64,000 nt of DNA from Catenulispora sp. GP43 (GCF_041260665.1 NZ_JBGCCT010000008.1:337037-401036); one strand, 5' to 3'; shown: positions 1-9,227, counted from the stretch's first letter. Made by a program: numbers and translations. Notes: a model not told the origin generated them from the sequence alone.

Positions 1-128
1 GTCGGGCTCCGTGGATCCGTCGCTCGGCACCGGGCCTCCTTGATGGCGAGTCTCCTTCACTCCTTGTGGTGACCCGTGCGGGAGGTGCGAACCGGCCGGT
101 CACCTGTCCGGAGCAGCGGGGACGCGTT

Positions 129-184
129 ATGTGCAACCCACCGGTTGCGTGTTCGGGCACCCATGTGCAACCCTGGAGTTGCAC
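129..184 (+). promoter_or_regulatory. Twin palindromic operators before the SRPBCC-ArsR pair
   Basis: Two inverted repeats start 34 bp apart, each opening with ATGTGCAACCC: GCAACC-CACC-GGTTGC (133-148) and GTGCAAC-CCTGGA-GTTGCAC (165-184). They end 35 bp before the SRPBCC start. Seen: the two palindromes. Known: ArsR-family repressors bind imperfect dyads of this size and often regulate themselves. Inferred: the ArsR protein encoded by the second gene binds here and represses both genes. Bases 1-128 otherwise hold nothing I can identify. Confidence 0.7.
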
Positions 185-219
185 GTTACGATCGCACTGA
201 AGGAACGAGGGAGCACGCC

Positions 220-660
220 ATGAGCACCGACATCCAGGACCGCATCGAGCGCGAGACCCTGATCGCCGCCTCCCAGGACCGGGTCTGGTCCCTGGTGACC
301 GAGCCCGGCTTCTGGGTCGCCCCGACCGGCGCCACCGCCGCCGCGGGCCAGACCACCGTCGCGCACCACGACGAGTACGGCGACTACCCGGTGCGGGTGG
401 AGAAGGTCGACCCGAAGAGCTATGTGTCCTACCGCTGGGCCAGCGCGTACAAGGGGCAGGAGTTGCGTGAGGGCATCACGACCCTGATCGAGTTCACCCT
501 CACGCCCGAGGACGGCGGCACCCGGCTGCGCGTGGTCGAGAGCGGCTTCGCCGCGCTGGACGGCGGCGAGGACACCCGGCGCGGGGCGCTGAAGGACAAC
601 ACGGAGGGCTGGGCGCAGGTGATGGAGGCGCTGCGCAAGCGCGCCGAAGAGGCTGCGTGA
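220..660 (+). CDS. SRPBCC (AHSA1-like) domain protein
   Basis: A 146-residue single-domain protein of the SRPBCC/START superfamily, AHSA1-like branch. It opens with the family pattern IERETLIAASQDRVWSLVTE and continues with alternating strands (VRVEKVDPKSYVSYRW) and a closing amphipathic helix (WAQVMEALRKRAEEAA) that would cover the hydrophobic ligand pocket. The ATG at 220 is chosen because GGAACGAGGGAG precedes it and the family begins here; the frame stays open further upstream but crosses the operators. The ArsR gene overlaps its stop (GTGA), so the two are co-translated. This AHSA1-ArsR pairing is common in actinobacteria. The ligand is unknown. Confidence 0.85.
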   Translation: MSTDIQDRIERETLIAASQDRVWSLVTEPGFWVAPTGATAAAGQTTVAHHDEYGDYPVRVEKVDPKSYVSYRWASAYKGQELREGITTLIEFTLTPEDGGTRLRVVESGFAALDGGEDTRRGALKDNTEGWAQVMEALRKRAEEAA

Positions 661-1109
661 GGTCGCGGGGGGTTTCGATGGATCCGATAGCGGGGGGTGG
701 CGGCGGGGCCGCGGCCGCGACGTCCGGCGGCGATGAACCCGGCCTCGCTGCCGAACCCGGCCTCGCTGCCGAACCCGTCGACGAGGTCCTGGCCGCCCTC
801 GCCGACCCGACCCGCCGCCGCCTGCTCGACCTGATCTCCGCCCGCGGTACCGCCTCGGCCACCGAGCTCGCCGGCGGGCTGCCGGTCACCAGGCAGGCCG
901 TGGTCAAACACCTGGCCGTCCTCGACGCCGCGGGCCTGGTCACCGGGCGCCGGCAAGGCCGTGAGGTCCGCTACGAGGTCCGCTCCGCCGCCCTGGATGC
1001 CACCGCGCGCTGGATGGCCTCCCTGGCCGCCGACTGGGATCGCCGCCTGGCACGGATCAAGGCCGTCGCCGAAGCGGCGGAGGTTGCGGCGCGCGACGAG
1101 CACCACTGA
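657..1109 (+). CDS. ArsR-family HTH repressor
   Basis: A winged-helix regulator of about 150 residues. The core ADPTRRRLLDLISARGTAS is followed by the recognition region VTRQAVVKHLAVLDAAGLV and the wing GREVRYEV, the standard ArsR layout. No cysteine metal-site motif is visible, so it probably senses something other than a thiophilic metal. The GTG at 657 overlaps the SRPBCC stop and has AAGAGG before it; an ATG at 678 is a possible alternative. The N-terminus is rich in Gly/Ala and carries an exact 18-bp duplication (735-752 and 753-770) encoding EPGLAA twice. It probably binds the twin palindromes at 129-184. Confidence 0.87.
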   Translation: MRSRGVSMDPIAGGGGGAAAATSGGDEPGLAAEPGLAAEPVDEVLAALADPTRRRLLDLISARGTASATELAGGLPVTRQAVVKHLAVLDAAGLVTGRRQGREVRYEVRSAALDATARWMASLAADWDRRLARIKAVAEAAEVAARDEHH

Positions 1110-1219
1110 TACGCCAGTATGCCGCTACGCCGGTATGCCGATATGCAGTGACGACACGCCGACCGCGCCCCGCCGCGTTTCTTAACGAGAATTTCAGGTC
1201 CGCCTGCAAAGCTGTCTAG

Positions 1220-1270
1220 CTCCGGTGATTCGCGCTGCTGTCGACAGCGCGAATCACCGGAGCCTGTTTT
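1220..1270 (+). terminator. Strong intrinsic terminator
   Basis: An 18-bp perfect stem (1220-1237 pairing with 1245-1262) with a 7-base loop is followed by CCTGTTTT. The U-run lies on the + strand side, so it ends the SRPBCC-arsR transcript. It sits between convergent genes and may also block read-through from the kinase side, where no T-run follows. The rest of 1110-1291 shows only ATGCCG-like short repeats. Confidence 0.85.
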
Positions 1271-1291
1271 CAGGCCGGTTTCAGACCGGTC

Positions 1292-2239
1292 TCAGGCCGG
1301 GGAGGCGACCGGCGCGTCGACGCCCCAGCGCCCCACCGCGTAGCGCACCGCCCCCACGACCGGAGCGTCGGTCACCACCGTGATGGGTCCGGGCGCGCGC
1401 TCCCGGACCCGGTGCAGCAGCCGGGGATGTCCTGCGGCCGCCACCGAGCCGCCGAGCAGGACCGGCGGATCCTGCAGATCCAGACGGCGGGCCGCCGACC
1501 CGGCCATGCCCGCGATCTCGTCGGCCAGCACGTCGATCAACCAGCCCGCGACCGCATCGCCGGCATCCGCCGCGGCGAACACCGCCGGCGCCAACCCGGC
1601 CAGCCGCCGGTCGGACTCCTGGCCGCGGTGGATCGCCAGGACAACGTCCAGGGCCCGCTCCCGGCCGAAGTGCGCGGTGACGGCGTCGAGCAGCGCGGTC
1701 GCCGGACCCCGGCCGTCCTCGGCGCGCACCGCCCAGAACAGCGCGGCCCGGCCCAGATCCCCGCCGCCGCCCCAGTCCCCGGACTCCCAGCCCAGGCCCG
1801 GGAACGTCGCGGTGCGGCCGTCGGGGGCCACCGCCACGCAGTTGATGCCGGTGCCGCAGACCACTGCGACGCCCTGCCGCTCCGGCGAGCCCGCGTAGAG
1901 CACGGCGAAGGTGTCGTTGGCGACGTAGACCTCCTCGGCCCAGCCGCGCGCCTCGACCTCGGCCTGCAAGGCGGCGATCTCCTCGGGCAGGTCGGCGCCG
2001 GCCAGGAAGGCCCCGATGCCGCGCACCGGGGCGCCGCCGCCCTCCTGGAGTACCTCGGCGACCAGCGCGTCCAGGACCGCCATCGCCGCCGGCACGCCCA
2101 GCGCCTGCGGCCGGAACGCCCCGCCGACGGCACGGCTCACCTGCGAGCCGTCGGCGCGGACCAGGCGCACATCGGTCTTGCTGTTGCCGCCGTCAACGGC
2201 GAGAAGCAGTACGTCGCGGCGTCCCTCAGCGGTGCTCAT
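1292..2239 (-). CDS. BadF/BadG/BcrA/BcrD-family sugar kinase (GlcNAc/MurNAc kinase-like)
   Basis: An ASKHA-fold ATPase of about 315 residues. The phosphate-1 loop is AVDGGNSKTDVRLV near the N-terminus, the phosphate-2 region is VVCGTGINCVAV near residue 130, and the adenosine-side glycine motif is LLGGSVAAAG near the C-terminus. The size fits the N-acetylglucosamine kinase/MurK branch and not the larger activases of the family. ATG 2239 is preferred; a GTG lies three codons upstream. Known: Clostridium MurK, of this family, phosphorylates GlcNAc and MurNAc. Inference: it could supply the sugar-kinase step for the peptidoglycan salvage locus at 35-50 kb, but no local gene supports this. It is convergent with the ArsR operon. 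Confidence 0.8.
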   Translation of the reverse strand: MSTAEGRRDVLLLAVDGGNSKTDVRLVRADGSQVSRAVGGAFRPQALGVPAAMAVLDALVAEVLQEGGGAPVRGIGAFLAGADLPEEIAALQAEVEARGWAEEVYVANDTFAVLYAGSPERQGVAVVCGTGINCVAVAPDGRTATFPGLGWESGDWGGGGDLGRAALFWAVRAEDGRGPATALLDAVTAHFGRERALDVVLAIHRGQESDRRLAGLAPAVFAAADAGDAVAGWLIDVLADEIAGMAGSAARRLDLQDPPVLLGGSVAAAGHPRLLHRVRERAPGPITVVTDAPVVGAVRYAVGRWGVDAPVASPA

Positions 2240-2273
2240 GAGCGGCACCCTATCGCCGCCGCGCGATCTTCCC

Positions 2274-2492
2274 TCACTCGCCGCTGGGCGGCACCTTCGG
2301 CCTGGGCTGGATGGACAGCGGGCTGATCCCCACCATCGTCAGACCGGCGCGCGCATAGCTCAGGAACACCGAGCGCGCGGCCCGGCAGACCGCGCATCGT
2401 GCTCGCTCCCGTCGCCAGACCCCGGACAGCTCACGCCCGAGCTCGTCGGCGTATCGCTGGAACACCACCCGGTCTTGGTCGGCGACGGACAT
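2274..2492 (-). CDS. Small hypothetical protein with CxxC
   Basis: A possible 72-residue protein beginning MSVADQDRVVFQRY. The ATG at 2492 has GGAG eight bases upstream, which favours it over the in-frame ATG at 2540 and TTG at 2567. It holds an Arg-rich helix followed by CAVCRAARSVF, a single CxxC, then a Pro-rich tail. No family recognised. It lies between the sugar kinase and the thioesterase, on the same strand as both. Bases 2493-2563 would be its leader. It may be spurious. Confidence 0.45.
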   Translation of the reverse strand: MSVADQDRVVFQRYADELGRELSGVWRRERARCAVCRAARSVFLSYARAGLTMVGISPLSIQPRPKVPPSGE

Positions 2493-2563
2493 CGGCGGCT
2501 CCTGACTGCGACTGACAGATGTGATCTGGGTTACAGCCATATTGCTGACACCTGCTTGAAAGG

Positions 2564-3028
2564 TCAACGACCAGTGACGACTCGGCTCCGACCGCGGAAC
2601 TCGGCGACGATCTCCTCAGTCGGACCAGCACCATCGCCCGAGCCGTCCGCACCACCCCGCGTTACCGTCACGTCATAGATCCCGCTCCGCCCGGCCAGCA
2701 CCCGCTCGACCGCGCACGCCGTGAGCACATCGCCCTCGGCCACCGGCGCCAGGAAGCTGACGTCGGCCCCAGCCGCGACCGTCACCGGCCCATGGCTGTT
2801 GCAGGCCAGCGCGAACGCGGTGTCGGCAAGCAGGAACACGTACCCGCCATGCCCGATGGCGTGCCCGTTCAGCATGGAGGCGGCCACCCGCATCCGCGCC
2901 ACAGCCCGCCCCGGCGCCAGCTCGACAAGCTCGATCCCCAGCCCCGCCGAGGCCTTGTCGGCGTCGAACATGCGGCGTGCGGCGTCCAGCCCGGCGGCTT
3001 CTTCGGCGGCTTCTCTTTCGGTGTGCAT
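2564..3028 (-). CDS. paaI: PaaI-family hotdog thioesterase
   Basis: A 154-residue hotdog-fold protein. The signature LNGHAIGHGGYVFLLADTAF (around residues 53-72) carries the Asn, HGG and Asp residues of PaaI-type acyl-CoA thioesterases, and VSFLAPVAEGD fits the family core. PaaI hydrolyses hydroxylated phenylacetyl-CoA intermediates and relieves CoA trapping in phenylacetate catabolism. No other paa gene is in view, so its substrate here is uncertain. Gly/Asp-rich residues near 130-140 are an insertion relative to the compact family form. It starts 10 bp after the end of the Mug gene, so the two are probably one transcript. Confidence 0.82.
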   Translation of the reverse strand: MHTEREAAEEAAGLDAARRMFDADKASAGLGIELVELAPGRAVARMRVAASMLNGHAIGHGGYVFLLADTAFALACNSHGPVTVAAGADVSFLAPVAEGDVLTACAVERVLAGRSGIYDVTVTRGGADGSGDGAGPTEEIVAEFRGRSRVVTGR

Positions 3029-3038
3029 GCCAGCGACT

Positions 3039-3605
3039 TTATGCCGCCGTGGGATCCGGCCCGCGCACGGCCACCCGCAGTTCGGCGAACGCCTCGGCCA
3101 GCGAGTCCGGCGTGTAGTGCGCGTTCAACCCGCTGGGATTGGGCAGCACCCACAACCCCGTCGCCCCCACCGTCTGCTCCTGACGCCCCATCACCGCCTT
3201 CGGCGCGTCGAACGCGACCCGGTACGCCCCGATCCCGACCACCGCCAGCCAGCGCGGCCGGAACTCGGCCACCTTCGCCCGCAGCACCTCCCCGCCGGTG
3301 CGGTACTCCTCCGGCCGCAGCTCGGCGGCGCCGGCCGTCGCGCGCGCCACCACGTTCGTGATGCCCAGGCCCAGCCCGATCAGCTGCTCCTGCTCGGCCG
3401 GCGCGAGCTGGCGCGGGGTGAAGCCGGAGCGGTGCAGGGCGGGCCAGAAGCGGTTGCCGGGGCGGGCGAAGTGGTGTCCGGTCAGGGCCGAGAGCAGGCC
3501 GGGGTTGATGCCGCAGAACAGGACGTCCAGGTCCGGCGCGATGACGTCGGCCAGCGTGCGGCCGTTCGCGGCGGCCAGGTCTTCGGGGGTGTGGCGGGCC
3601 GTCAT
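3039..3605 (-). CDS. mug: Mug-type G/U(T) mismatch-specific DNA glycosylase
   Basis: A 188-residue uracil-DNA glycosylase superfamily protein. Motif A is VLFCGINPGLLS, with the Mug-type Asn in GINPG; PGNRFWPALHRSGF follows, and motif B is LPNPSGLNAHY. These are the water-activating and strand-intercalating elements of Mug/TDG enzymes, which remove U or T opposite G and ethenocytosine. The ATG at 3605 gives the family N-terminus; upstream in-frame sequence crosses the P450 promoter. It is divergent from the P450 gene (85-bp spacer). Confidence 0.88.
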   Translation of the reverse strand: MTARHTPEDLAAANGRTLADVIAPDLDVLFCGINPGLLSALTGHHFARPGNRFWPALHRSGFTPRQLAPAEQEQLIGLGLGITNVVARATAGAAELRPEEYRTGGEVLRAKVAEFRPRWLAVVGIGAYRVAFDAPKAVMGRQEQTVGATGLWVLPNPSGLNAHYTPDSLAEAFAELRVAVRGPDPTAA

Positions 3606-3690
3606 GGGTACGACCGTACGCGACGCTGCCGGGCCCCGCCGCCCGCGCGCCACCGTGACGGGCGCCCCAGAACGAGTAAGAATCCTGAGT

Positions 3691-4950
<1,260 letters not shown>

Positions 4951-4990
4951 GAGATGTCAACCCCATGATGACAACCTGTCCGGACGTTAA

Positions 4991-5004
4991 AATGTCATAA
5001 CATT
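4991..5004 (+). promoter_or_regulatory. IolR-like operator upstream of iolG
   Basis: AATGTCATAACATT is a 14-base palindrome (5-base arms, CATA centre) in the AT-richest stretch of the 131-bp P450-iolG spacer, 77 bp before iolG. Its TGTCATAACA core (4993-5002) agrees at every position with the KGWCHTRACA consensus that I recall for the GntR-type IolR repressor of Corynebacterium glutamicum. No regulator gene is adjacent, so control by an IolR homologue encoded elsewhere is an inference. Confidence 0.6.
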
Positions 5005-5081
5005 CGGTTGACCGGCTGCCCGGTCCGCAGGAAGCTCGCACCAAGTGGCCACCACAAGCACCGGTAGCGACGGAGGCTGGC

Positions 5082-6134
5082 ATGACACTCTTGGGGCTGG
5101 TCGGCGTCGGGCGCATCGGGGCCTTCCACGCCAGGACCCTGCACGGTCTGCCGGACGTCGAGGTGGTGGTCGCCGACGTGCAGGCCGGCCGGGCCGAGGA
5201 GCTGGCCGCCGCGCTCGGCACGCGCTGGGCCCCGGACATCGGCTCGCTGCTGCGCACCGATCTGGACGCGCTGGTCGTCGCCACCTCCACCGGCAGCCAC
5301 GCCGAGCTGATCGAGCGTGGCGTCGCCGCCGGCATCCCGGTGTTCTGCGAGAAGCCGGTCGCCGAGAACAGCGCCAAGACGCTGGAGGTCATCAAGAGCG
5401 TCGACAAACACGGCGGCCGGGTGCAGATCGGGTTCCAGCGGCGCTTCGACGCCGGCTACGCGGCGGCGCGCGCCGAGGTGCGGGCCGGGGCGCTGGGCCG
5501 GGTGCACACGGTGCGGGCCCAGACCTGCGATCCGGTGCCGCCGCCGGCCCGGTACATCGCGACCTCCGGCGGGATCTTCCGGGATTGCAGCGTGCACGAC
5601 TTCGACGCGATCCGCTGGGTGACCGGCCGGGAAGTGGTGTCGGTGTTCGCCTCCGGTTCGAACCGGGGCGCGCCGTTCTTCGCCGAGTTCGGGGACGCTG
5701 ATACCGCCGCGGCCGTGCTGCGGCTGGAGGACGACGCGCTCGCGACCGTGACGGCGACGCGGTATCACGGTGCGGGGTATGCGGTGACGCTGGATGTGGC
5801 CGGGACGAACGCCAGTGTCGGCGCCGGGTACGACGACGGGCTGCCGGTGCGGCCGGTGGGCGTGCCCGTGCCCGATCCCGGCGGCGGCCGTGGTGGGGGC
5901 GGCGGTGGCGGTGGCGGCGCGGCGTGGCCGAAGGGCCCGGCGTACGCAGGCTTCATGGACCGTTTCCACCAGGCCTACATCGATGAGCTCCAGGCCTTCG
6001 TACGCTTCGCCCAGGGCCGGATCGAGAACCCCTGCCCGGTCGGCGACGCGCTGGAGGCGCTGTACGTCGCAGAGGCCTGTGACGTGTCGCGAACCGAGAA
6101 CCGGCCGGTGACGATAACGGAGGTGCGGCGATGA
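5082..6134 (+). CDS. iolG: Inositol 2-dehydrogenase (Gfo/Idh/MocA family)
   Basis: A 350-residue NAD-dependent dehydrogenase, expected to oxidise myo-inositol to scyllo-inosose. The N-terminal Rossmann fold has VGVGRIGAFHARTL, the E90-K91-P92 motif sits at the end of the nucleotide domain (FCEKPVAEN), and the catalytic half holds FRDCSVHDFDAIRWV. GGAGG precedes ATG 5082. Its stop overlaps the next start (ATGA). Odd point: about residues 264-280 hold a run of nine glycines next to Arg and Ala, replacing an ordinary surface loop. The order iolG-iolE-iolC supports inositol as the substrate over other Gfo/Idh/MocA substrates. Confidence 0.88.
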   Translation: MTLLGLVGVGRIGAFHARTLHGLPDVEVVVADVQAGRAEELAAALGTRWAPDIGSLLRTDLDALVVATSTGSHAELIERGVAAGIPVFCEKPVAENSAKTLEVIKSVDKHGGRVQIGFQRRFDAGYAAARAEVRAGALGRVHTVRAQTCDPVPPPARYIATSGGIFRDCSVHDFDAIRWVTGREVVSVFASGSNRGAPFFAEFGDADTAAAVLRLEDDALATVTATRYHGAGYAVTLDVAGTNASVGAGYDDGLPVRPVGVPVPDPGGGRGGGGGGGGGAAWPKGPAYAGFMDRFHQAYIDELQAFVRFAQGRIENPCPVGDALEALYVAEACDVSRTENRPVTITEVRR

Positions 6135-7060
6135 CCGCAGAGCGGATCACGGATGGGAACACGGAGCGGAACGCAGACCGGAACGCAGACCGGATCACGG
6201 ACCGAATCGCCGGCGCGCCGATCTCCTGGGGCGTGTGCGAGGTCCCGGGCTGGGGCCACCAACTGTCCGCCGAGCGCGTGCTGACGGAGATGGCCGAGGC
6301 CGGCCTGCGGGCCACCGAGTTCGGCCCCGACGGGTTCCTGCCCGAGGACCCCGGCGAACGCCGCGCGCTGCTGAAGGAGTATCAGCTCCTTGCGGTCGGC
6401 GGGTTCGTCCCGGCGGTGCTGCACGAGCCGGGCCACGACCCGTGGCCGGCCGTGGCCGAGGCGCTGTCCGGGTTCACCGCCTCCGGCGCGGATCTGCTGG
6501 TACTGGCCGCCGCGACCGGCGCGGACGGCTACGATTCGCGTCCGGTGCTGGATGCCGGCGGCTGGCGGACGCTGTTCACGAACCTGGACCGGATCCGCGC
6601 CCGCGCCGTGGGCCTGGGCATCCGCACCTGCCTGCATCCGCACGTCGGCACCATGATCGAGACCGGCCAGGAGGTGGACCGGCTGCTCGACGCCTCGGAC
6701 ACGCCGCTGTGCCTGGACACCGGACACCTGCTCATCGGCGGCGGCGACCCGGCCGCACTGGCCGCCCGGGCCCCGGACCGGATCGCGCACACGCACCTGA
6801 AGGACGTGGACGCCGCCCTCGCCGAGCGGGTACGAGCCGGCGAGATGACATACTACGAGGCCGTATGCGCCGGTATGTACCGGCCGCTGGGGCGCGGAGA
6901 CGCCGACATCGCAGGAGTCGTATCGGCGTTGGAAGGGAACGAATACCGGGGCTGGTACGTGCTGGAGCAGGACACGGTGCTGGACGCCGAGCCCGGCCGC
7001 GGGGCCGGGCCGGCCGCCGACGTGCGCGCCTGCGCCGCCTACCTGGAGGGCCTGGCATGA
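6131..7060 (+). CDS. iolE: IolE-like sugar phosphate isomerase/epimerase (inosose dehydratase candidate)
   Basis: A 309-residue TIM-barrel protein of the AP-endonuclease-2/xylose-isomerase-like family. APISWGVCEVPGWGHQL near residue 30 is typical of IolE, which dehydrates scyllo-inosose. Likely metal ligands lie in CLHPHVGT, LCLDTGHL, HTHLKDVD and VLEQD. The first 27 residues are poorly ordered and carry repeats (NADRNADRITDR) from a duplicated DNA stretch, so the true start could be nearer residue 25. It overlaps iolG and iolC by 4 bases each, so the three are translated together. An IolH/IolI-type isomerase is the alternative. Confidence 0.75.
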   Translation: MTAERITDGNTERNADRNADRITDRIAGAPISWGVCEVPGWGHQLSAERVLTEMAEAGLRATEFGPDGFLPEDPGERRALLKEYQLLAVGGFVPAVLHEPGHDPWPAVAEALSGFTASGADLLVLAAATGADGYDSRPVLDAGGWRTLFTNLDRIRARAVGLGIRTCLHPHVGTMIETGQEVDRLLDASDTPLCLDTGHLLIGGGDPAALAARAPDRIAHTHLKDVDAALAERVRAGEMTYYEAVCAGMYRPLGRGDADIAGVVSALEGNEYRGWYVLEQDTVLDAEPGRGAGPAADVRACAAYLEGLA

Positions 7061-8001
7061 CCTACGACGTCGTCACGATGGGCCGGGTCGGCGTGGACGT
7101 GTATCCGCTGCAGGTCGGCGTGGGGCTGGAGGACGTGGAGACGTTCGGCAAGTTCCTTGGCGGCAGCCCCACGAACGTCGCCGTCGCCGCGGCCCGCCAC
7201 GGCCGCCGCACCGCGGTGGTCACCCGCGTCGGCGCCGACCCCTTCGGACGCTACGTCCGGCGCGCCCTGGGCGAATTCGGCGTCGACGACGCGTTCCTGG
7301 CGGAGGTCGAAGGGCTGCCGACACCGGTGACGTTCTGCGAGATGTTCCCCCCGGACGACTTCCCGATCTACTTCTACCGTTGGCCCAAAGCCCCCGACCT
7401 GACGATCACCCCGGACGAACTCGACCTGGAAGCGATCGCAGACGCGGGCGTGTTCTGGGCGACCCTCACCGGCCTGTCCGCCGAACCGAGCCGCTCAGCC
7501 CACCACGCAGCCTGGCAGGCGCGCGCCGCCACCCCGCACACCATCCTCGACCTGGACTACCGCCCGCAGTTCTGGGACTCGCGCAACGCCGCCGGTCGCG
7601 CGGCACGCCTGGCGCTGCCGCACGTCACGGTGGCTGTCGGCAACGTGGAGGAGTGCTACACGGCGGTGGGCGAGCGCGACCCGCACCTGGCCGCGGAAGC
7701 GCTGCTGAGCCTGGGCCCGCAACTGGCGGTGGTGAAGCTGGGCGCCGCCGGGGTACTGGCACGCACGGCGGAGCAGACGCTGGAACTGCCGGCCCCGACG
7801 GTGAAGGTGGTCAACGGCCTCGGCGCCGGCGACGCGTTCGGCGGCGCCCTGTGCCACGGCCTGCTCTCAGCCTGGCCGCTGGAGCGGACCCTGCGTTTCG
7901 CGAACGCCGCCGGCGCGCTGGTCGCCGCCCGGATCGAGTGCTCGACGGCGATGCCGGACACCGGCGAGGTGTTGGCGGCGCTGGAGGCCGGGGATGGGTG
8001 A
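7057..8001 (+). CDS. iolC: 5-dehydro-2-deoxygluconokinase
   Basis: A 314-residue PfkB/ribokinase-family kinase. The start MTYDVVTMGRVGVDVYPLQ is characteristic of IolC; KFLGGSPTNVAVAAARHG is the substrate-side PfkB signature, LDYRPQFW follows the domain boundary, and NGLGAGDAFGGAL holds the catalytic base Asp259. IolC phosphorylates 5-dehydro-2-deoxy-D-gluconate in inositol breakdown. Translation is coupled to the preceding gene (ATGA). It closes the first cistron block; a 329-bp gap follows before the aldolase. Confidence 0.92.
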   Translation: MTYDVVTMGRVGVDVYPLQVGVGLEDVETFGKFLGGSPTNVAVAAARHGRRTAVVTRVGADPFGRYVRRALGEFGVDDAFLAEVEGLPTPVTFCEMFPPDDFPIYFYRWPKAPDLTITPDELDLEAIADAGVFWATLTGLSAEPSRSAHHAAWQARAATPHTILDLDYRPQFWDSRNAAGRAARLALPHVTVAVGNVEECYTAVGERDPHLAAEALLSLGPQLAVVKLGAAGVLARTAEQTLELPAPTVKVVNGLGAGDAFGGALCHGLLSAWPLERTLRFANAAGALVAARIECSTAMPDTGEVLAALEAGDG

Positions 8002-8165
8002 GGGGGCGGTCGCTGAGCAGCTGGCCGATCACGGCGATTGTCCGCCGGGTCGCGAGCTCCCAGCCGGTCGCGCTGGCGTTTCCACTGGTGCTGGGCAGCT
8101 AGCCGACCGCAGCGTTCTCCCGGCGCGCCCCGACCACCTTCCCGCTCGCGCCGATCGTCCAGCGA

Positions 8166-8274
8166 GCCCTGGGCAGTGGCAGTGGCAGCGCCAGTGGCAG
8201 CAACAGCAGCAGCAACAGCGCCCTGATCCACCATCCCCCAGTCAACCGGCCCGGCGGTGTGGCGCCGGGCCGGT
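8166..8274 (+). terminator. CAG/TGG repeat tract and GC hairpin after iolC
   Basis: The 329-bp gap 8002-8330 has no gene I can support. At about 8173-8220 it holds a low-complexity CAGTGG/CAGCAA tract. At 8245-8274 a perfect 12-bp stem (ACCGGCCCGGCG, loop GTGTGG, CGCCGGGCCGGT) could act as a terminator or processing hairpin; no T-run follows, which is usual in actinobacteria. A promoter for the aldolase-iolD-transporter block may lie beyond it. Confidence 0.5.
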
Positions 8275-8330
8275 CCGCGCATCCACCCGGCGTCGTATCG
8301 CGTGCCCCCTACCGTTCGTGGAGGTCGTCC

Positions 8331-9227
8331 ATGCTTGACGTCGGGGAGCTTCGGCGGTTGCGGCAGGTGCGGGTGGCGGAGCCGGAGGCCATCGCGGCGG
8401 CGGCGTCGGCGCGGCGGCGGCGGTCGTTGGTGGAGCGCGGGGGGCGGTTGATGCTCATCGCCGCCGATCATCCGGCGCGGGGGGCGTTGGGGGTGCGGGA
8501 CGATCCGTTGGCGATGGGGGATCGGCGCGAGTTGTTGGAGCGGTTGGTCGTAGCGCTGGGGCGGCCGGGGGTGGACGGGGTGTTGGCGACCCCTGACATC
8601 GTGGAGGATCTGCTGCTGCTGGGCGCGCTGGACGACCGGGTCGTGGTGGGGTCGATGAACCGGGGCGGGCTGGCCGGGTCGGTCTCCGAGCTCGATGACC
8701 GCTTCACCGCCTACGACGCCGCCGCCATCGCCGCCTCGGGTCTGGACGGCGGCAAGATGCTGCTGCGCATCGACCTCGGCGACCCCGACACCGTCTCCAC
8801 GCTCGAAGCCTGCGGCCGCGCCGTCTCTCAGCTGGCCGCGCGCCGCCTGGTCGCGATGATCGAGCCGTTCATGGCGACCCGCGCCGGCGACGGCCGGCTG
8901 CGCAACGACCTGTCGGCCGCCGCCGTCGTCCGCGCCTGCGCGATAGCCGGCGGCCTGGGCTCGACCAGTGCTTACACCTGGCTGAAGCTTCCGGTCGTGG
9001 AGGACATGGAACGCGTCCTGGCCGCGACCACCCTCCCGGTCCTGCTCCTCGGCGGCGATCCCGACGTGGCCCCGCAGGAGACATACGCCGCCTGGGAGAA
9101 GGCCCTTGCCCTGGAAGGCGTTCACGGCCTGGTGGTAGGACGGGCCCTGCTTTATCCACCGGACGGCGACGTCGCGGCGGCAGTCGACACCGCCACCGCC
9201 CTCGTGAAGCCCGGAGTCCGCGAATGA
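8331..9227 (+). CDS. Cgl0159-type class I aldolase of the inositol locus
   Basis: A 298-residue (beta/alpha)8 protein resembling the Cgl0159/DeoC-FbaB-like aldolases found in actinobacterial iol clusters. RLMLIAADHPARGALG is the N-terminal barrel strand, GGKMLLRIDLGD and YTWLKLPVV carry candidate Schiff-base lysines, and LLLGGDPDV and LVVGRALLYP form phosphate-binding loops. It probably performs the cleavage step done by IolJ in Bacillus (phosphorylated deoxygluconate to malonate semialdehyde and dihydroxyacetone phosphate); this role is inferred. GGAGG precedes ATG 8331. The stop overlaps iolD (ATGA). Confidence 0.78.
   Translation: MLDVGELRRLRQVRVAEPEAIAAAASARRRRSLVERGGRLMLIAADHPARGALGVRDDPLAMGDRRELLERLVVALGRPGVDGVLATPDIVEDLLLLGALDDRVVVGSMNRGGLAGSVSELDDRFTAYDAAAIAASGLDGGKMLLRIDLGDPDTVSTLEACGRAVSQLAARRLVAMIEPFMATRAGDGRLRNDLSAAAVVRACAIAGGLGSTSAYTWLKLPVVEDMERVLAATTLPVLLLGGDPDVAPQETYAAWEKALALEGVHGLVVGRALLYPPDGDVAAAVDTATALVKPGVRE

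Noticed and set aside
2431..2655. A minus-strand frame overlapping the thioesterase end
   Set aside because: It overlaps both the thioesterase and the small CxxC frame, has no ribosome site and has a Ser/Arg-biased composition.
6131..7060. IolB (5-deoxy-glucuronate isomerase)
   Set aside because: IolB is a cupin; this protein has TIM-barrel IolE-like motifs (HPHVGT, LDTGHL, HTHLKDVD).
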